Assembly: GCF_038957035.1 (NCBI RefSeq)
Contig: NZ_CP152412.1
Location: 1,670,501 to 1,734,500 of the forward strand
Direction of reading: 5' to 3'
Length of the DNA: 64,000 nt
From: Bradyrhizobium sp. B097
GTDB lineage: Bacteria > Pseudomonadota > Alphaproteobacteria > Rhizobiales > Xanthobacteraceae
Position numbers and translations under genes: made by a program. Positions 8,107 through 16,913 of this stretch are shown here, piece after piece. Every line of letters starts with the position of its first letter. Position 1 is the stretch's first letter. A model generated the notes under the pieces. That model did no database searches, had not been told where the DNA came from, and saw nothing but the letters and a program-made list of their open reading frames with translations.

Positions 8107-9549
8107 ATGTTTACGAAACGCGATCTGCTTCGCTCTGCTGCAATGACCGCGCTCACCGTCGCGATGGCGAAGTCCACCCCGGCAATGGCGCAGAACAAGG
8201 CCGATTGGCCCAGGCTGTTAGAGGCCAAGGACATCGCTGAGGAAGGCTTCATCTACGGCTTGCCGCTCGTGATGAATTATGCGGTCATGCAAGAATATGC
8301 CGTGGACAGGAACTCGGGGCAGTTCAAGGCACCGTTCAACGAAATCTACAACATGCACCACGTCGCCACCCCGGCGGACACGGCAATCATCACGCCGAAC
8401 AGCGACACCCCTTACTCGATACTCTGGCTGGATTTGCGCGCCGAACCAATGGTCATCTCGGTGCCGACGGTCGAAAAGGACCGCTACTACTCGGTCCAGT
8501 TGATCGACGGCAACACCTACAATTTCGGCTACATCGGCACGCGCGCCACGGGGACCGAGCCGGGCGACTATCTGGTGGTCGGCCCCGACTGGAAAGGCGA
8601 AACGCCGACCGGAATCAAGAAGGTTTTCCGATCGACGACGCCGTTCACATTCGCGGCTTTCCGCACCCAGCTCTTCAATCCCGGCGACATGCCGAACGTC
8701 GAGAAAGTTCAGGCCGGCTACAAGGCCCAACCGCTTTCCGCCTTCCTCAAACAGCCCGCCCCGCCCGCCGCGCCGAAGATCGATTTCCTTCCTGCCACCA
8801 CGGCCGGGATCAAGGATAACTTCTTCCAATATCTCGACGCAGCCCTGCAATTCGTCCCCGAGACGCCGAGGGACAAGGCGATCCGTGCGAAACTTGCGAG
8901 AATTGGCATCGGTCCCGGCAAGACCTTCGCGTTCAGGGATCTATCGCTCGAACACAAGGCCGAAATCCTGGTGGGCATGAAGCAGGGTGACGACAAGGTC
9001 GACAAATGGCTGGCCAGCGGAAACAAAAACATCAATGGCTGGAACGTTGGTTCGTTCTTCGGCGACGAGGCCTTCTTCAACGGCGATTGGGCGATGCGGG
9101 CAGGCGCCGCCAAGGGCGGTCTCTATGGCAACGATGCCGTAGAAGCGATGTACCCCTATACCCGGAAGGACGCGGCCGGTGAGTTGCTCGACGGCAGCAA
9201 GCACAAGTACACCATCACCTTTGCGCCTGGCCAGTTACCGCCGGTGAATGCGTTTTGGTCGGTGACGATGTACGACGGCAAGAGCCAGCTCCTGGTCAAG
9301 AACCCGATCAATCGTTACCTCATCAACTCTCCGATGTTGTCGGCGATGAAAAAGGACGCGGACGGCTCGCTGACGCTGTACATTCAAAAAGATAGCCCCG
9401 GTGCGGACAAGGAAGCAAATTGGCTTCCGGCGCCGGATGACAAAATCTATCTCGTGATGCGCCTGTATTGGCCGAAGCCTGCGCCACCTTCGATCTTGCC
9501 GCCGGGCCAGGGGACCTGGCAGCCGCCCGGCGTGAAACAGGTTTCATAG
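8107..9549 (+). CDS. DUF1254/DUF1214 secreted protein, copy 1
   Basis: A 480-residue protein. The ATG at 8107 has GGAAGGA before it, and the N-terminus MFTKRDLLRSAAMTALTVA with AMA-QN is a Tat-like or Sec signal peptide. The DUF1254 half shows AEEGFIYGLPLVMNYAVMQE, ITPNSDTPYSILWLDLRAEP and YYSVQLIDGNTYNFGYIG. The DUF1214 C-terminal half shows GQLPPVNAFWSVTMYDGKSQ, then NRYLINS, SLTLYIQKDSPG and EANWLPAP, and ends with a proline-rich tail. No reaction is assigned to this family. It is the first of three tandem intact paralogues and carries its own upstream element. Confidence 0.9.
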   Translation: MFTKRDLLRSAAMTALTVAMAKSTPAMAQNKADWPRLLEAKDIAEEGFIYGLPLVMNYAVMQEYAVDRNSGQFKAPFNEIYNMHHVATPADTAIITPNSDTPYSILWLDLRAEPMVISVPTVEKDRYYSVQLIDGNTYNFGYIGTRATGTEPGDYLVVGPDWKGETPTGIKKVFRSTTPFTFAAFRTQLFNPGDMPNVEKVQAGYKAQPLSAFLKQPAPPAAPKIDFLPATTAGIKDNFFQYLDAALQFVPETPRDKAIRAKLARIGIGPGKTFAFRDLSLEHKAEILVGMKQGDDKVDKWLASGNKNINGWNVGSFFGDEAFFNGDWAMRAGAAKGGLYGNDAVEAMYPYTRKDAAGELLDGSKHKYTITFAPGQLPPVNAFWSVTMYDGKSQLLVKNPINRYLINSPMLSAMKKDADGSLTLYIQKDSPGADKEANWLPAPDDKIYLVMRLYWPKPAPPSILPPGQGTWQPPGVKQVS

Positions 9550-9688
9550 CAGGCGCAGATTTCCGGCGCTTGAGTCCACGCCCTGGTTCAAGCAACGCGG
9601 ATATTCGCATGCCGCACAGCATGCGAGTGTCTGCTTTCGATGCGCCGTCCGGTCGTGAGGCGGCTCGCTTTATGTTTTCCCGTCGGTT

Positions 9689-9701
9689 GGTTTTTGCATA
9701 G
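9689..9701 (+). promoter_or_regulatory. GTTTTTGCATAG element, single copy
   Basis: GGTTTTTGCATAG ends 93 bases before the ATG at 9794. There is no inverted partner, consistent with there being no divergent gene here. The rest of the 244-base gap (9550-9793) shows nothing else recognisable. Confidence 0.5.
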
Positions 9702-9793
9702 TCGGTGCGTCATCGCACACCCATAGTGCCGGTTAGCGCGACCAACGCCTGCTGACATTGGCGATAACCCGAATCCCGATAGGAGAACTAGAG

Positions 9794-10474
9794 ATGACGA
9801 CTGCAAGATTTGTTCAGATGGCCGGGCTACTCGCGGTGACGGCGATACTGGGCAGCATCGCAACGGCCAGTGCCCAAACCGCACAGGCGCCGTCCGCGTT
9901 GAAAACGATTGGTGCGCCGTCCGTCGCAGCCAAGCCTGAGATCGTTCCCTCGCTGTTCGTACTCAATTCCCGTGCGGCGACGTTGCAGGGCGAGACGCTG
10001 GTGCTGACGGGCATTGCCCCGAGCTCCATCATATTTGCCGACCGCCCGGTGCGATCCGCCGGCCATCAGCTCACCGCCGACGTCATCGCGGAATGGGGAT
10101 CGGGCGACGACAGCTTTGCCAAGAATCCACCGAACGCGACCGTGTCGGTGCTGGGCAAGGACGGCTCGGTCAAGGACGCCGTCGTGGTGCTGAAGAACCC
10201 GAAGCTCGAGGGCGACAAGCTCACCTTCAATGTCCAGACCCTCGAAGGCGATCTGGCAGGTGCCGACGGCGCGGCCGCGCTTTTCATCGATATTATCGGC
10301 CGGCCGTTCACGCCGCTGTCGTTTGCCGGCGTCGCCCGCCGCACGGCATTCAGGGGCGCGATGTATGCCGGTGCGGTCGGGGCGGCCGCGTATGGAGCTG
10401 CCTACTACCACCCGTACGCCTACGCCTATCCCCGTCCGGCCTGCGGCTATTACCCGTATCCGCCCTGCTACTGA
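9794..10474 (+). CDS. Secreted protein with Tyr/Pro-rich C-terminus (unknown function)
   Basis: A 226-residue protein; AGGAG sits 8 bases before the ATG at 9794, which deprioritises the upstream ATG at 9758. The signal peptide runs through ARFVQMAGLLAVTAILGS to ASAQ. The middle has strand-like segments (AATLQGETLVLTGIAPSSII, ATVSVLGKDGSVKDAVVVLK) and a hydrophobic glycine/alanine stretch, then a tail YYHPYAYAYPRP and YYPYPPCY. I do not recognise a family with a known role. It lies between two DUF1254 genes and probably shares their regulation. Confidence 0.75.
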   Translation: MTTARFVQMAGLLAVTAILGSIATASAQTAQAPSALKTIGAPSVAAKPEIVPSLFVLNSRAATLQGETLVLTGIAPSSIIFADRPVRSAGHQLTADVIAEWGSGDDSFAKNPPNATVSVLGKDGSVKDAVVVLKNPKLEGDKLTFNVQTLEGDLAGADGAAALFIDIIGRPFTPLSFAGVARRTAFRGAMYAGAVGAAAYGAAYYHPYAYAYPRPACGYYPYPPCY

Positions 10475-10555
10475 CGTCGGCCGATCGGCAGATGGTCCTG
10501 CGTCGTCTGCTGCTTCAGATTCCGGAAAGATTTTGGAAACCAGAAAGACCATGTC

Positions 10556-11992
10556 ATGACAACGACCCGACGTTCATTCGCGGTCTCTGCATTTGCAGGT
10601 AGCCTCGTTCTCTCCAGCCTCGCGCTCAGCTTGCCCGCCGCGGCCCAGGTGTCGCCGACGGAAGCGCAACAGATCGCGACGGATGCCTACATCTACGGCT
10701 ATTCGCTCATTACGACAGAAGTTACCCGCGTTCAGATGAGCAATGTGCCGAAGGTTGAGGGACTGAAGGGGCCGCCCGGGCAGTTCATCAACGTTCCGCG
10801 CTACCCGCCGGCCGACTATCGCGGTGTTTCGGCACCCAACGCTGACACGCTCTACTCGCTCGCCTGGCTGGATCTGACTGAACCGCAGGTCTTCAGCCAC
10901 CCGGACATGGGTAACCGCTTCTATCTGTTCGAGGTCGTCGATCTCTGGATGTCGGATTCCGAGTCCTCGCCAAGCAAGCGCACGGCAGACGGCAAGGCGG
11001 CGAATTACCTGTTCACCCCTCCCGGCTGGAAAGGTGAGGTGCCGGCCGGTGTGAAGCACTTCCCCGTGGCGACGCGCCACATGGTCATTGTGGGCCGGAC
11101 CTACGCCGATGGGACAGAAGAAGACTACAAGGCCGTCAACGCCCTGCAGGCGCAGTACAAGATCACGCCGCTTTCCGCCTGGGGCAAATCCTACACGCCG
11201 GTGGCGCCGCCGGTCATCGAGCCCGGTTACAGCATGACCGATAAGCCGCAGTCGGTGATCCTCGCCATGGGAACGGAAGGCTATTTCAACCTGATGGCCA
11301 AGCTGATGGGAGGGGTTGCCCCTCCGGCGACTGACGACGGTGCGATGCTCGCAAATATGGCGAAGATCGGCATCGTGCCCGGCAGGCCGTTCGAGATGAG
11401 CAAGCTCGATCCGGCCGTGCAGGCCGCGCTGAAAGACATTCCGCAATCCGCGTTGAAGAAGATCGAGGGAAACAAGGATAGCCTCGGAGAGATGGTGGAC
11501 GGATGGGTCGTAACAAAGGGGCTCGGGACCTACGGGCCGGCGACCTACACGAAGCGCGCGGTGGTGGCCGCGTTCGGCTGGCCCGCCAATCAGGAACGCG
11601 ACGCGGTGTACCCCAACACCCAGGTCGATTCCGCCGGACAGAAGCTGACTGGCGCGAACAAGTACACCCTGACCTTCCCGAAGGACGCGACGCCCCCGGT
11701 TAACGGCTTCTGGTCGATCACCATGTACATGATCGATCAGGGCTGGTGGTTCGTTCCAAATCCGTTGAACAAGTTCACCGTCAGCATGCGCGACAATCCC
11801 AAGTTTAATGCTGATGGATCCCTGACGCTCTATTTCCAGAACGAGTCGCCCGGCAAGGACAAGGAAGCGAATTGGCTGCCCGCTCCGAAGGGCGACTTCC
11901 TCCCGATGCTGCGGATGTATTGGCCGAAGGAGACCTCTCCTTCGATTCTGAATGGGAGCTGGAAGGTGCCAAAGGTGGTGAAAGCCGACTGA
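10556..11992 (+). CDS. DUF1254/DUF1214 secreted protein, copy 2
   Basis: A 478-residue protein. The N-terminus TTTRRSFAVSAFAGSLVLSS has a twin-arginine (RRSF) signature and ends AAA-QV, so export by Tat is likely. DUF1254: ATDAYIYGYSLITTEVTRVQ, APNADTLYSLAWLDLTEPQ, FYLFEVVDLWMSDSESSPSK. DUF1214: TPPVNGFWSITMYMIDQGWW, then NPLNKF, LTLYFQNESPGKDKEANWLP and a final SILNGSWKVPKV. It is closer to copy 3 than to copy 1: both share the NGSWK-P ending and the ADTLY motif. It has only a weak ribosome-binding site, so it may depend on upstream translation. Confidence 0.9.
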   Translation: MTTTRRSFAVSAFAGSLVLSSLALSLPAAAQVSPTEAQQIATDAYIYGYSLITTEVTRVQMSNVPKVEGLKGPPGQFINVPRYPPADYRGVSAPNADTLYSLAWLDLTEPQVFSHPDMGNRFYLFEVVDLWMSDSESSPSKRTADGKAANYLFTPPGWKGEVPAGVKHFPVATRHMVIVGRTYADGTEEDYKAVNALQAQYKITPLSAWGKSYTPVAPPVIEPGYSMTDKPQSVILAMGTEGYFNLMAKLMGGVAPPATDDGAMLANMAKIGIVPGRPFEMSKLDPAVQAALKDIPQSALKKIEGNKDSLGEMVDGWVVTKGLGTYGPATYTKRAVVAAFGWPANQERDAVYPNTQVDSAGQKLTGANKYTLTFPKDATPPVNGFWSITMYMIDQGWWFVPNPLNKFTVSMRDNPKFNADGSLTLYFQNESPGKDKEANWLPAPKGDFLPMLRMYWPKETSPSILNGSWKVPKVVKAD

Positions 11993-12044
11993 CATACACG
12001 CTTGACGAAGCTCATTACGAAACTCAGTTGAAAGGAAGCCTCCG

Positions 12045-13475
12045 ATGAACATCACTCGACGCAACCTCACCCTGGGCGGCATCAGCCTGTTGGCCGGAGC
12101 GTCCGCGAGCACCATCAGCCGCGCCGAATTCGGCTCATTCCTCGGGATCGGGGAGGGGATCGAAGACTTCATGCTCGCCACCGACGCCTACATCTTCGGA
12201 TACCCACTGGTGACGATGGAGATGACGCGGCGCGTCATCACCAACGTCGCGTCACTGGTCGGCACACGCGGGCCGATGGGTCAGATCATCAAGATGCGGC
12301 AATATCCAGATGCATCGTTTCGCGACGTTACTGCGCCGAACGCCGACACGCTTTACACGACGTCGTTTTTCGACGTCGGCAAGGAGCCGTGGGTCCTCAG
12401 CGTTCCCGATATGAAGGGCCGCTATTTCCTGTTGCCCATGCTGGATGGCTGGACCACCGTATTCCAGGTGCCGGGCAAGCGCACGACAGGTACTGGCGCG
12501 CAGACTTACGCAATCACCGGCCCGGGCTGGAAGGGCACGCTGCCGCCCGGGGTCAAGGAATACAAATCGCCCACCTCTATCGTATGGCTGCTCGGGCGCA
12601 TCTACTGCACCGGCACGCCGGAAGATTACGCCGAGGTGCACAGGCTGCAGGATGAATTCAAGCTGGTGCCGCTAAGCTCGTATGGCAAGCCCTATACGCC
12701 GCCGGCGGGGACGGTCGATCCATCGATCGATATGAAGACGGCGGTGCGCGAGCAGGTCAATCGGATGGATGCAGTGGCGTACTTCACGCTGCTATGCAAG
12801 CTGATGAAGGACAACCCGCCGTCGGCGGCGGATGCGCCGCAGCTGGCGAAGTTCGCCAAGCTTGGTATCGTTCCGGGTCAGGACTTCGATGCGAGCAAGC
12901 TCAAGGCGGATTTCGTCAAGCGGGTGCCGGAAATCGCTGTCGACCGGATCATGCTCCAGTTCAAGGTCAACAAGGCCATCACGGACGAGAACGGCTGGGC
13001 GTTCACGACCAGGACCGGCATCTACGAGACCGATTATTTGATGCGCGCCCTCATCACCGCGATCGGGCTTGGGGCCAACAGGCCGCAGGATGCGGTCTAC
13101 CCGACTTCACAGAAGGATGCCGAGGGCCGCAAGTACAACGGTGCCAACAAGTACGTGATGCGATTTCCCAAGGGGGAGCTGCCCCCGGCGGAGGGATTCT
13201 GGTCGCTCACGATGTATGATTCCGGCTATTTCTTCGTCAACAATCCGCTCAACCGCTATTCGATCAGCGCGCGCGAGAAGCTGAAGTCGAATCCGGATGG
13301 CTCGACCGATCTCTACATCCAGAACGAATCGCCCGGCAAGGACAAGGAATCCAACTGGCTCCCGGCGCCGGCCGGAGATTTCATCCTGATGCTGCGGCTG
13401 TACTGGCCGAGCGAGAAGAATCCGTCGATCATCAATGGCTCCTGGAAGATCCCGCCGGTGAAGAAAGTCGCCTGA
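12045..13475 (+). CDS. DUF1254/DUF1214 secreted protein, copy 3
   Basis: A 476-residue protein with AAGGAAG before the ATG. The signal MNITRRNLTLGGISLLAGAS carries RRNL, a Tat-type motif. DUF1254: ATDAYIFGYPLVTMEMTRRV, APNADTLYTTSFFDVGKEPW, YFLLPMLDGWTTVFQVPGKR. DUF1214: GELPPAEGFWSLTMYDSGYF, LYIQNESPGKDKESNWLPAP and a final SIINGSWKIPPVKK. It lies 52 bases after copy 2 and is followed by a strong hairpin, so copies 2 and 3 form the end of a transcription unit. Confidence 0.9.
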   Translation: MNITRRNLTLGGISLLAGASASTISRAEFGSFLGIGEGIEDFMLATDAYIFGYPLVTMEMTRRVITNVASLVGTRGPMGQIIKMRQYPDASFRDVTAPNADTLYTTSFFDVGKEPWVLSVPDMKGRYFLLPMLDGWTTVFQVPGKRTTGTGAQTYAITGPGWKGTLPPGVKEYKSPTSIVWLLGRIYCTGTPEDYAEVHRLQDEFKLVPLSSYGKPYTPPAGTVDPSIDMKTAVREQVNRMDAVAYFTLLCKLMKDNPPSAADAPQLAKFAKLGIVPGQDFDASKLKADFVKRVPEIAVDRIMLQFKVNKAITDENGWAFTTRTGIYETDYLMRALITAIGLGANRPQDAVYPTSQKDAEGRKYNGANKYVMRFPKGELPPAEGFWSLTMYDSGYFFVNNPLNRYSISAREKLKSNPDGSTDLYIQNESPGKDKESNWLPAPAGDFILMLRLYWPSEKNPSIINGSWKIPPVKKVA

Positions 13476-13482
13476 GCCAGCG

Positions 13483-13512
13483 GAGACGTCGGCGCTTCGG
13501 CGCCGGCGTCTC
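13483..13512 (+). terminator. Strong hairpin terminator after the DUF1254 genes
   Basis: GAGACG-t-CGGCGC and GCGCCG-g-CGTCTC pair around a TTCG tetraloop, giving a 13-bp stem with a single mismatch, just after the stop at 13475. There is no long T-run after it. Confidence 0.65.
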
Positions 13513-13545
13513 ATCCACAACCAAAAAAACGGAATGGAGTGCAAA

Positions 13546-13902
13546 GTGCACAGGGCCCTGATTTTCGCAACGATATTGTCTGCGGCGGCGATTCCAGTTG
13601 CCCGCGCCCAGGTCGATCTCAGCACCTATGCCGATGCCAACGGGTTCCTGAACGTCCAGAAATTGACATGCGCTCAACTCGCCGGGACCTGGCAGGGCGA
13701 CGCCGACCGGCTGACTGCCTGGTACAGCGGCTGGTACAACGGACTCGCTCGCAAGCACTACATGGATATCGTCAAGTCAAAAGAGGCCGAGCACGAAGTC
13801 ATCGTCTATTGCAAGGCGAACCCTGATCAATTGATCATCGAGGCGATCGCCGTCGTGTTCAAGGACATGCGGGCGAAGCTGGGGATTGAAATGAAGCCCT
13901 GA
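13546..13902 (+). CDS. hdeA: HdeA-family acid-stress chaperone
   Basis: About 118 residues. The GTG at 13546 has GGAG about 7 bases upstream and starts a clean signal peptide (HRALIFATILSAAAIPVARA-Q); an ATG at 13534 in the same frame is possible. The mature protein has the HdeA layout: LTCAQL with the first cysteine, TAWYSGWYNGLARK, then VIVYCKANPD with the second cysteine, a pair expected to form the family's disulfide. HdeA proteins are periplasmic chaperones that unfold at low pH and bind other proteins. It stands alone after the DUF1254 terminator. Confidence 0.85.
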   Translation: MHRALIFATILSAAAIPVARAQVDLSTYADANGFLNVQKLTCAQLAGTWQGDADRLTAWYSGWYNGLARKHYMDIVKSKEAEHEVIVYCKANPDQLIIEAIAVVFKDMRAKLGIEMKP

Positions 13903-13954
13903 AATCTGGCTGTTTGCTGTTACAACAATCTGGGCGCCCAATGATCGTTTCGTC

Positions 13955-14308
13955 ATGCGCACCATAGCTATCGTCGATGACAATCCCAGCGTGCTGCAAG
14001 GTCTAAACCGCCTTTTGTCGGCGCACGGCTTCCACGTCAGAACGTTTGCATCGGCGGAGGCTTTTTTGGAGGCCGATGCCGGGTGCGAAGCGGATTGTTT
14101 GCTCCTGGATATTCACCTTGGCGGAATCTCAGGCATCGACCTGCAACGGCAATTGATCGCGTCAGGTAGGGAGTTACCGGTCATTATGATGACGGCCATC
14201 GACAATGAGGTCAGCCGGCAGGAGGCATTCGACGCGGGCTGCATTGCGTATTTGAAGAAGCCGTTTCTATCAAAACTGCTCATCGATGCCATTGGAAGGA
14301 TTCCCTGA
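13955..14308 (+). CDS. Single-domain response regulator (receiver only)
   Basis: A 117-residue CheY-like receiver with no output domain. It has the acidic pair D8-D9 (IAIVDDNPSVLQGLNRLL), phosphoacceptor D52 in LLLDIHLGGISGIDL, T80 in VIMMTA and K102 in AYLKKPF. The sequence is of the FixJ/NarL receiver type. It lies 145 bases before a sensor kinase gene on the same strand and is the likely partner. Lacking a DNA-binding domain, it may act by protein contact or as a phosphate sink. Confidence 0.88.
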   Translation: MRTIAIVDDNPSVLQGLNRLLSAHGFHVRTFASAEAFLEADAGCEADCLLLDIHLGGISGIDLQRQLIASGRELPVIMMTAIDNEVSRQEAFDAGCIAYLKKPFLSKLLIDAIGRIP

Positions 14309-14453
14309 GGAGTCGAGCTCAATTTCTTAACGATTGCAGGGAATTGTCGCGGAAGTTGATTCTTCTAATTGTTCTCCCTGGCGCTGGGCAGGTCGAGTAG
14401 GATTGGGTTCTCGGTCACATTGTGACATCTCGCGTAAACGGCCGCCTTATCGC

Positions 14454-16277
14454 ATGATAGCTCGAATAGCTTTTGGCTCAATCGTTCTGTTCCTGGCGAT
14501 GACCGGTGCGGCGTTTTCCCAGCCAAAGCGGGTGCTGATTGTTCATTCCGTCGGCCGAGATTTTTCGCCGTGGGATGATTACGCAAGACATATCCGCGAA
14601 CAGTTGAAGCTTCAGTCGAAAGATCCCATCGATATCTTTGAGGTGTCGCTGTCGACGGCCCGCTTCCCCGACGGGAATGAAGACGCCTTTGTCAGCTATT
14701 TGAACGCGGTGTTTTCCGAGCGCAAACTCGACCTGATCATAACGATCGGCGGCCCCGCCGCACGATTCTTTCAGCAGAACCGGCAACGGATTTTTCCTTC
14801 GATCCCGACGTTGTACGCGGCCCTCGAGCAGCGGATTTCTCCGAACGCACCGGCGACCGACGCGATGGTCTCCGTATCTATCGACGTATTCGGGACTCTC
14901 GACCAGATCCTGAAGCTGGTTCCGGAGACGACCAGGGTTTTCATCGTGCACGGGAATTCTCCGATCGAGAAGCAATGGTTGGTGGAGATTCGCAAGCTGC
15001 TCCAACCGTTCGCGAGCCGGGTCGAGATCACTTATTCCAGTGAATTGTCGCTGGAAGAGATCCTCAAGCAGGTGGCTGTCCTGCCACCTCGGAGCATCAT
15101 CGTCTACGCACAGATGTTGGTGGACGCCGCCGGCGTCGTGCACGAAGGCGGTCGAGCCCTGGAACGGATTCACGCGGTTGCCAACGCGCCTATGTTTTCG
15201 GAGCAAGACACGTTTTTCGGCCGAGGGATCGTCGGCGGCCGGATGACGAACATATCCGACGTCAGCCGCCAGACCGCCGCAGTTGCCGTGCGCATTCTGG
15301 GCGGAGAGTCGCCTGGCAGCATCAAGACGCCACCGATTCCAGCGGCATCGCCCAGATACGACTGGAGGGAGCTGAAGCGCTGGAACATCAGCGAAAGCCA
15401 ATTGCCTCCAGGCAGCGAAGTTCTTTTTCGCGTGCCCAGCCTCTGGGAGCAGTATCGCCCGCAACTGACGGCTGGTGTGGCGGCCATCATGCTGCAGGCG
15501 GGCATCATTGCATTGTTGCTCGTCGAGCGGCGGCGACGCGTTGTCGCCCAGGCGGAGGCGACCAGTCGTCGTCAGGAGGTCGTCCATCTGAATCGGGTCA
15601 CGACCGCCAGCGTTCTGTCGTCATCGATTGCGCATGAACTCAATCAGCCGCTCGGAGCGATTTTGAGCAATACCGAGGCCGCGCAGATGTTGCTCAAAGC
15701 TAATCCACTTGATCTGGCCCAGCTCGGCGAAATCCTTTCCGATATCGTCCGGGATGAGCAACGCGCGAGCGACATCATCAGCGGCCTGCGGAATCTGCTC
15801 AACAACAGAGCGGAAGCCGATCTGCGGACGCTCGATTTGAACGACACCGTGCGTGACGTCGTCAAGATTGTGTCTTCTGAAATCACAAGGCGGGGAGTGG
15901 TCTTGCGTACCATACTGGCACCGGAGCCATTGCGGGTACGCTGTGATCCGATTCATCTGCAGCAAGTCATCATCAACCTTGTGATGAATGGCATGGACGC
16001 GATGGAGGGAGTGGCCAGCCCGCACAATCTGACGATCCGAACAGCCCTGGCGGATGCCGACGGAATCGAAGTCCAAGTATCCGACTCCGGGTCCGGTATT
16101 CCCAATGACAAGCTGGCAAGCATCTTCAATGCGTTCGTCACAACAAAGTCGCATGGGACCGGGTTGGGTCTTCCAATCGCACGAACGATACTTGAGAGCT
16201 ACGGAGGCGAACTCTGGGCCAAGAACGGTAGTCGAGGTGCGGTGTTCTCGTTTAGGCTTCCGTTGGCCAGGACTTGA
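14454..16277 (+). CDS. Sensor histidine kinase with ABC-type periplasmic binding domain
   Basis: A 607-residue protein from the ATG at 14454, which starts a signal/anchor segment (IARIAFGSIVLFLAMTGAAF). Residues about 25-330 resemble an ABC-transporter substrate-binding fold (KRVLIVHSVGRDFSPWDDYA ... YAQMLVDAAGVVHEGGRA). A membrane helix follows (LTAGVAAIMLQAGIIALLLV), then a coiled linker and the kinase core: H-box IAHELNQPLGAIL (His about 393), N-box INLVMNGMDAM, G1 DSGSGI and G2 GTGLGL. Such kinases sense a small periplasmic ligand and pass phosphate to a response regulator, here probably the receiver encoded just upstream. Confidence 0.88.
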   Translation: MIARIAFGSIVLFLAMTGAAFSQPKRVLIVHSVGRDFSPWDDYARHIREQLKLQSKDPIDIFEVSLSTARFPDGNEDAFVSYLNAVFSERKLDLIITIGGPAARFFQQNRQRIFPSIPTLYAALEQRISPNAPATDAMVSVSIDVFGTLDQILKLVPETTRVFIVHGNSPIEKQWLVEIRKLLQPFASRVEITYSSELSLEEILKQVAVLPPRSIIVYAQMLVDAAGVVHEGGRALERIHAVANAPMFSEQDTFFGRGIVGGRMTNISDVSRQTAAVAVRILGGESPGSIKTPPIPAASPRYDWRELKRWNISESQLPPGSEVLFRVPSLWEQYRPQLTAGVAAIMLQAGIIALLLVERRRRVVAQAEATSRRQEVVHLNRVTTASVLSSSIAHELNQPLGAILSNTEAAQMLLKANPLDLAQLGEILSDIVRDEQRASDIISGLRNLLNNRAEADLRTLDLNDTVRDVVKIVSSEITRRGVVLRTILAPEPLRVRCDPIHLQQVIINLVMNGMDAMEGVASPHNLTIRTALADADGIEVQVSDSGSGIPNDKLASIFNAFVTTKSHGTGLGLPIARTILESYGGELWAKNGSRGAVFSFRLPLART

Positions 16278-16324
16278 GCGAAAGACGGGCGATCGCGCTC
16301 GCGGGGCCCGATGAATCCTAAAAG

Positions 16325-16381
16325 CTAAATTGCGATTTCAATGGTATAAGGGTTCGCAGTTTTGTTCTGAATGGCGCGCCA
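16325..16381 (-). repeat. Dispersed C-terminal peptide repeat, copy 1 (WRAxxNxTANxYxIEI)
   Basis: The minus strand encodes WRAIQNKTANPYTIEIAI followed by TAG. It ends an open frame starting up to 16771 whose body I do not recognise. Closely related peptides are encoded at 21086, 24212 and (partly) 29814. The rest of the 16278-16784 gap shows another minus-strand tail, RPDTFVARRLIEREFAISDV, which also lacks a recognisable gene body. Confidence 0.55.
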
Positions 16382-16784
16382 AGGCTCACTAAAGCCCCAA
16401 TATTTCAATAATTTACTGCAAATCATGGCTTTGGCCGCTTGACCGCGGAACGGTCCAGGCAATCCTCTGAAGTTTTGAGTCAGTCTCCCGAGTAAATCAC
16501 GTCCGAAATCGCAAATTCCCGCTCGATCAAGCGGCGTGCCACGAATGTGTCCGGCCGCGTTCCTGGAGCGCGCGTCGAGTCGCGCCGGACGGTTCGCCCT
16601 TCGCGATGCCACCATCGCCCAGAGCATCCGCGAGCCCTTGACGTATCGGGCGCCGGTGCAGGGCTCATGCGCCGGAAGCCTCCGAGAATTATTTTTGCCA
16701 CGCACCGATGAGTTCTGGCGGGTTCGCTTGTCATAGTCTCGAGAGAGAGAAGTCGACGGACAAAGGGGCAATCAAGAAAGAATA

Positions 16785-16850
16785 TTGAAAAATAAGGTCG
16801 CGATGATCCACGGAGCCGGTGGCGCTTTTTTGGCAGCGTCGGCGCGCAAG
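16785..16850 (+). pseudogene. SDR N-terminal remnant A (fused in frame to the NTF2-like gene)
   Basis: TTG at 16785 reads KNKVAMIHGAGGAFLAAS, the start of a short-chain dehydrogenase with its glycine-rich loop, but nothing of the rest of the fold follows. It matches remnant B at 17832 (KDKVAVIYGTGGAVGGAVAR), and the upstream flank GCACCGATGAGTTC at about 16702 also matches the flank at about 17755, so the two are duplicates. The frame continues without a stop into the NTF2-like gene, so a fused product is conceivable. Confidence 0.5.
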
Positions 16851-16913
16851 AGTGATCTGGCTCGCGCGACAAATGAAACGCAGCGCTCCTCCAAACTCGA
16901 GGCAAACCACCTT

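Noticed and set aside
10574..12181. Long open frame (over 500 codons) antisense to the second DUF1254 gene
   Set aside because: Arg/His-rich composition typical of an antisense shadow of a high-GC gene; the plus-strand gene has clear family motifs and a signal peptide.
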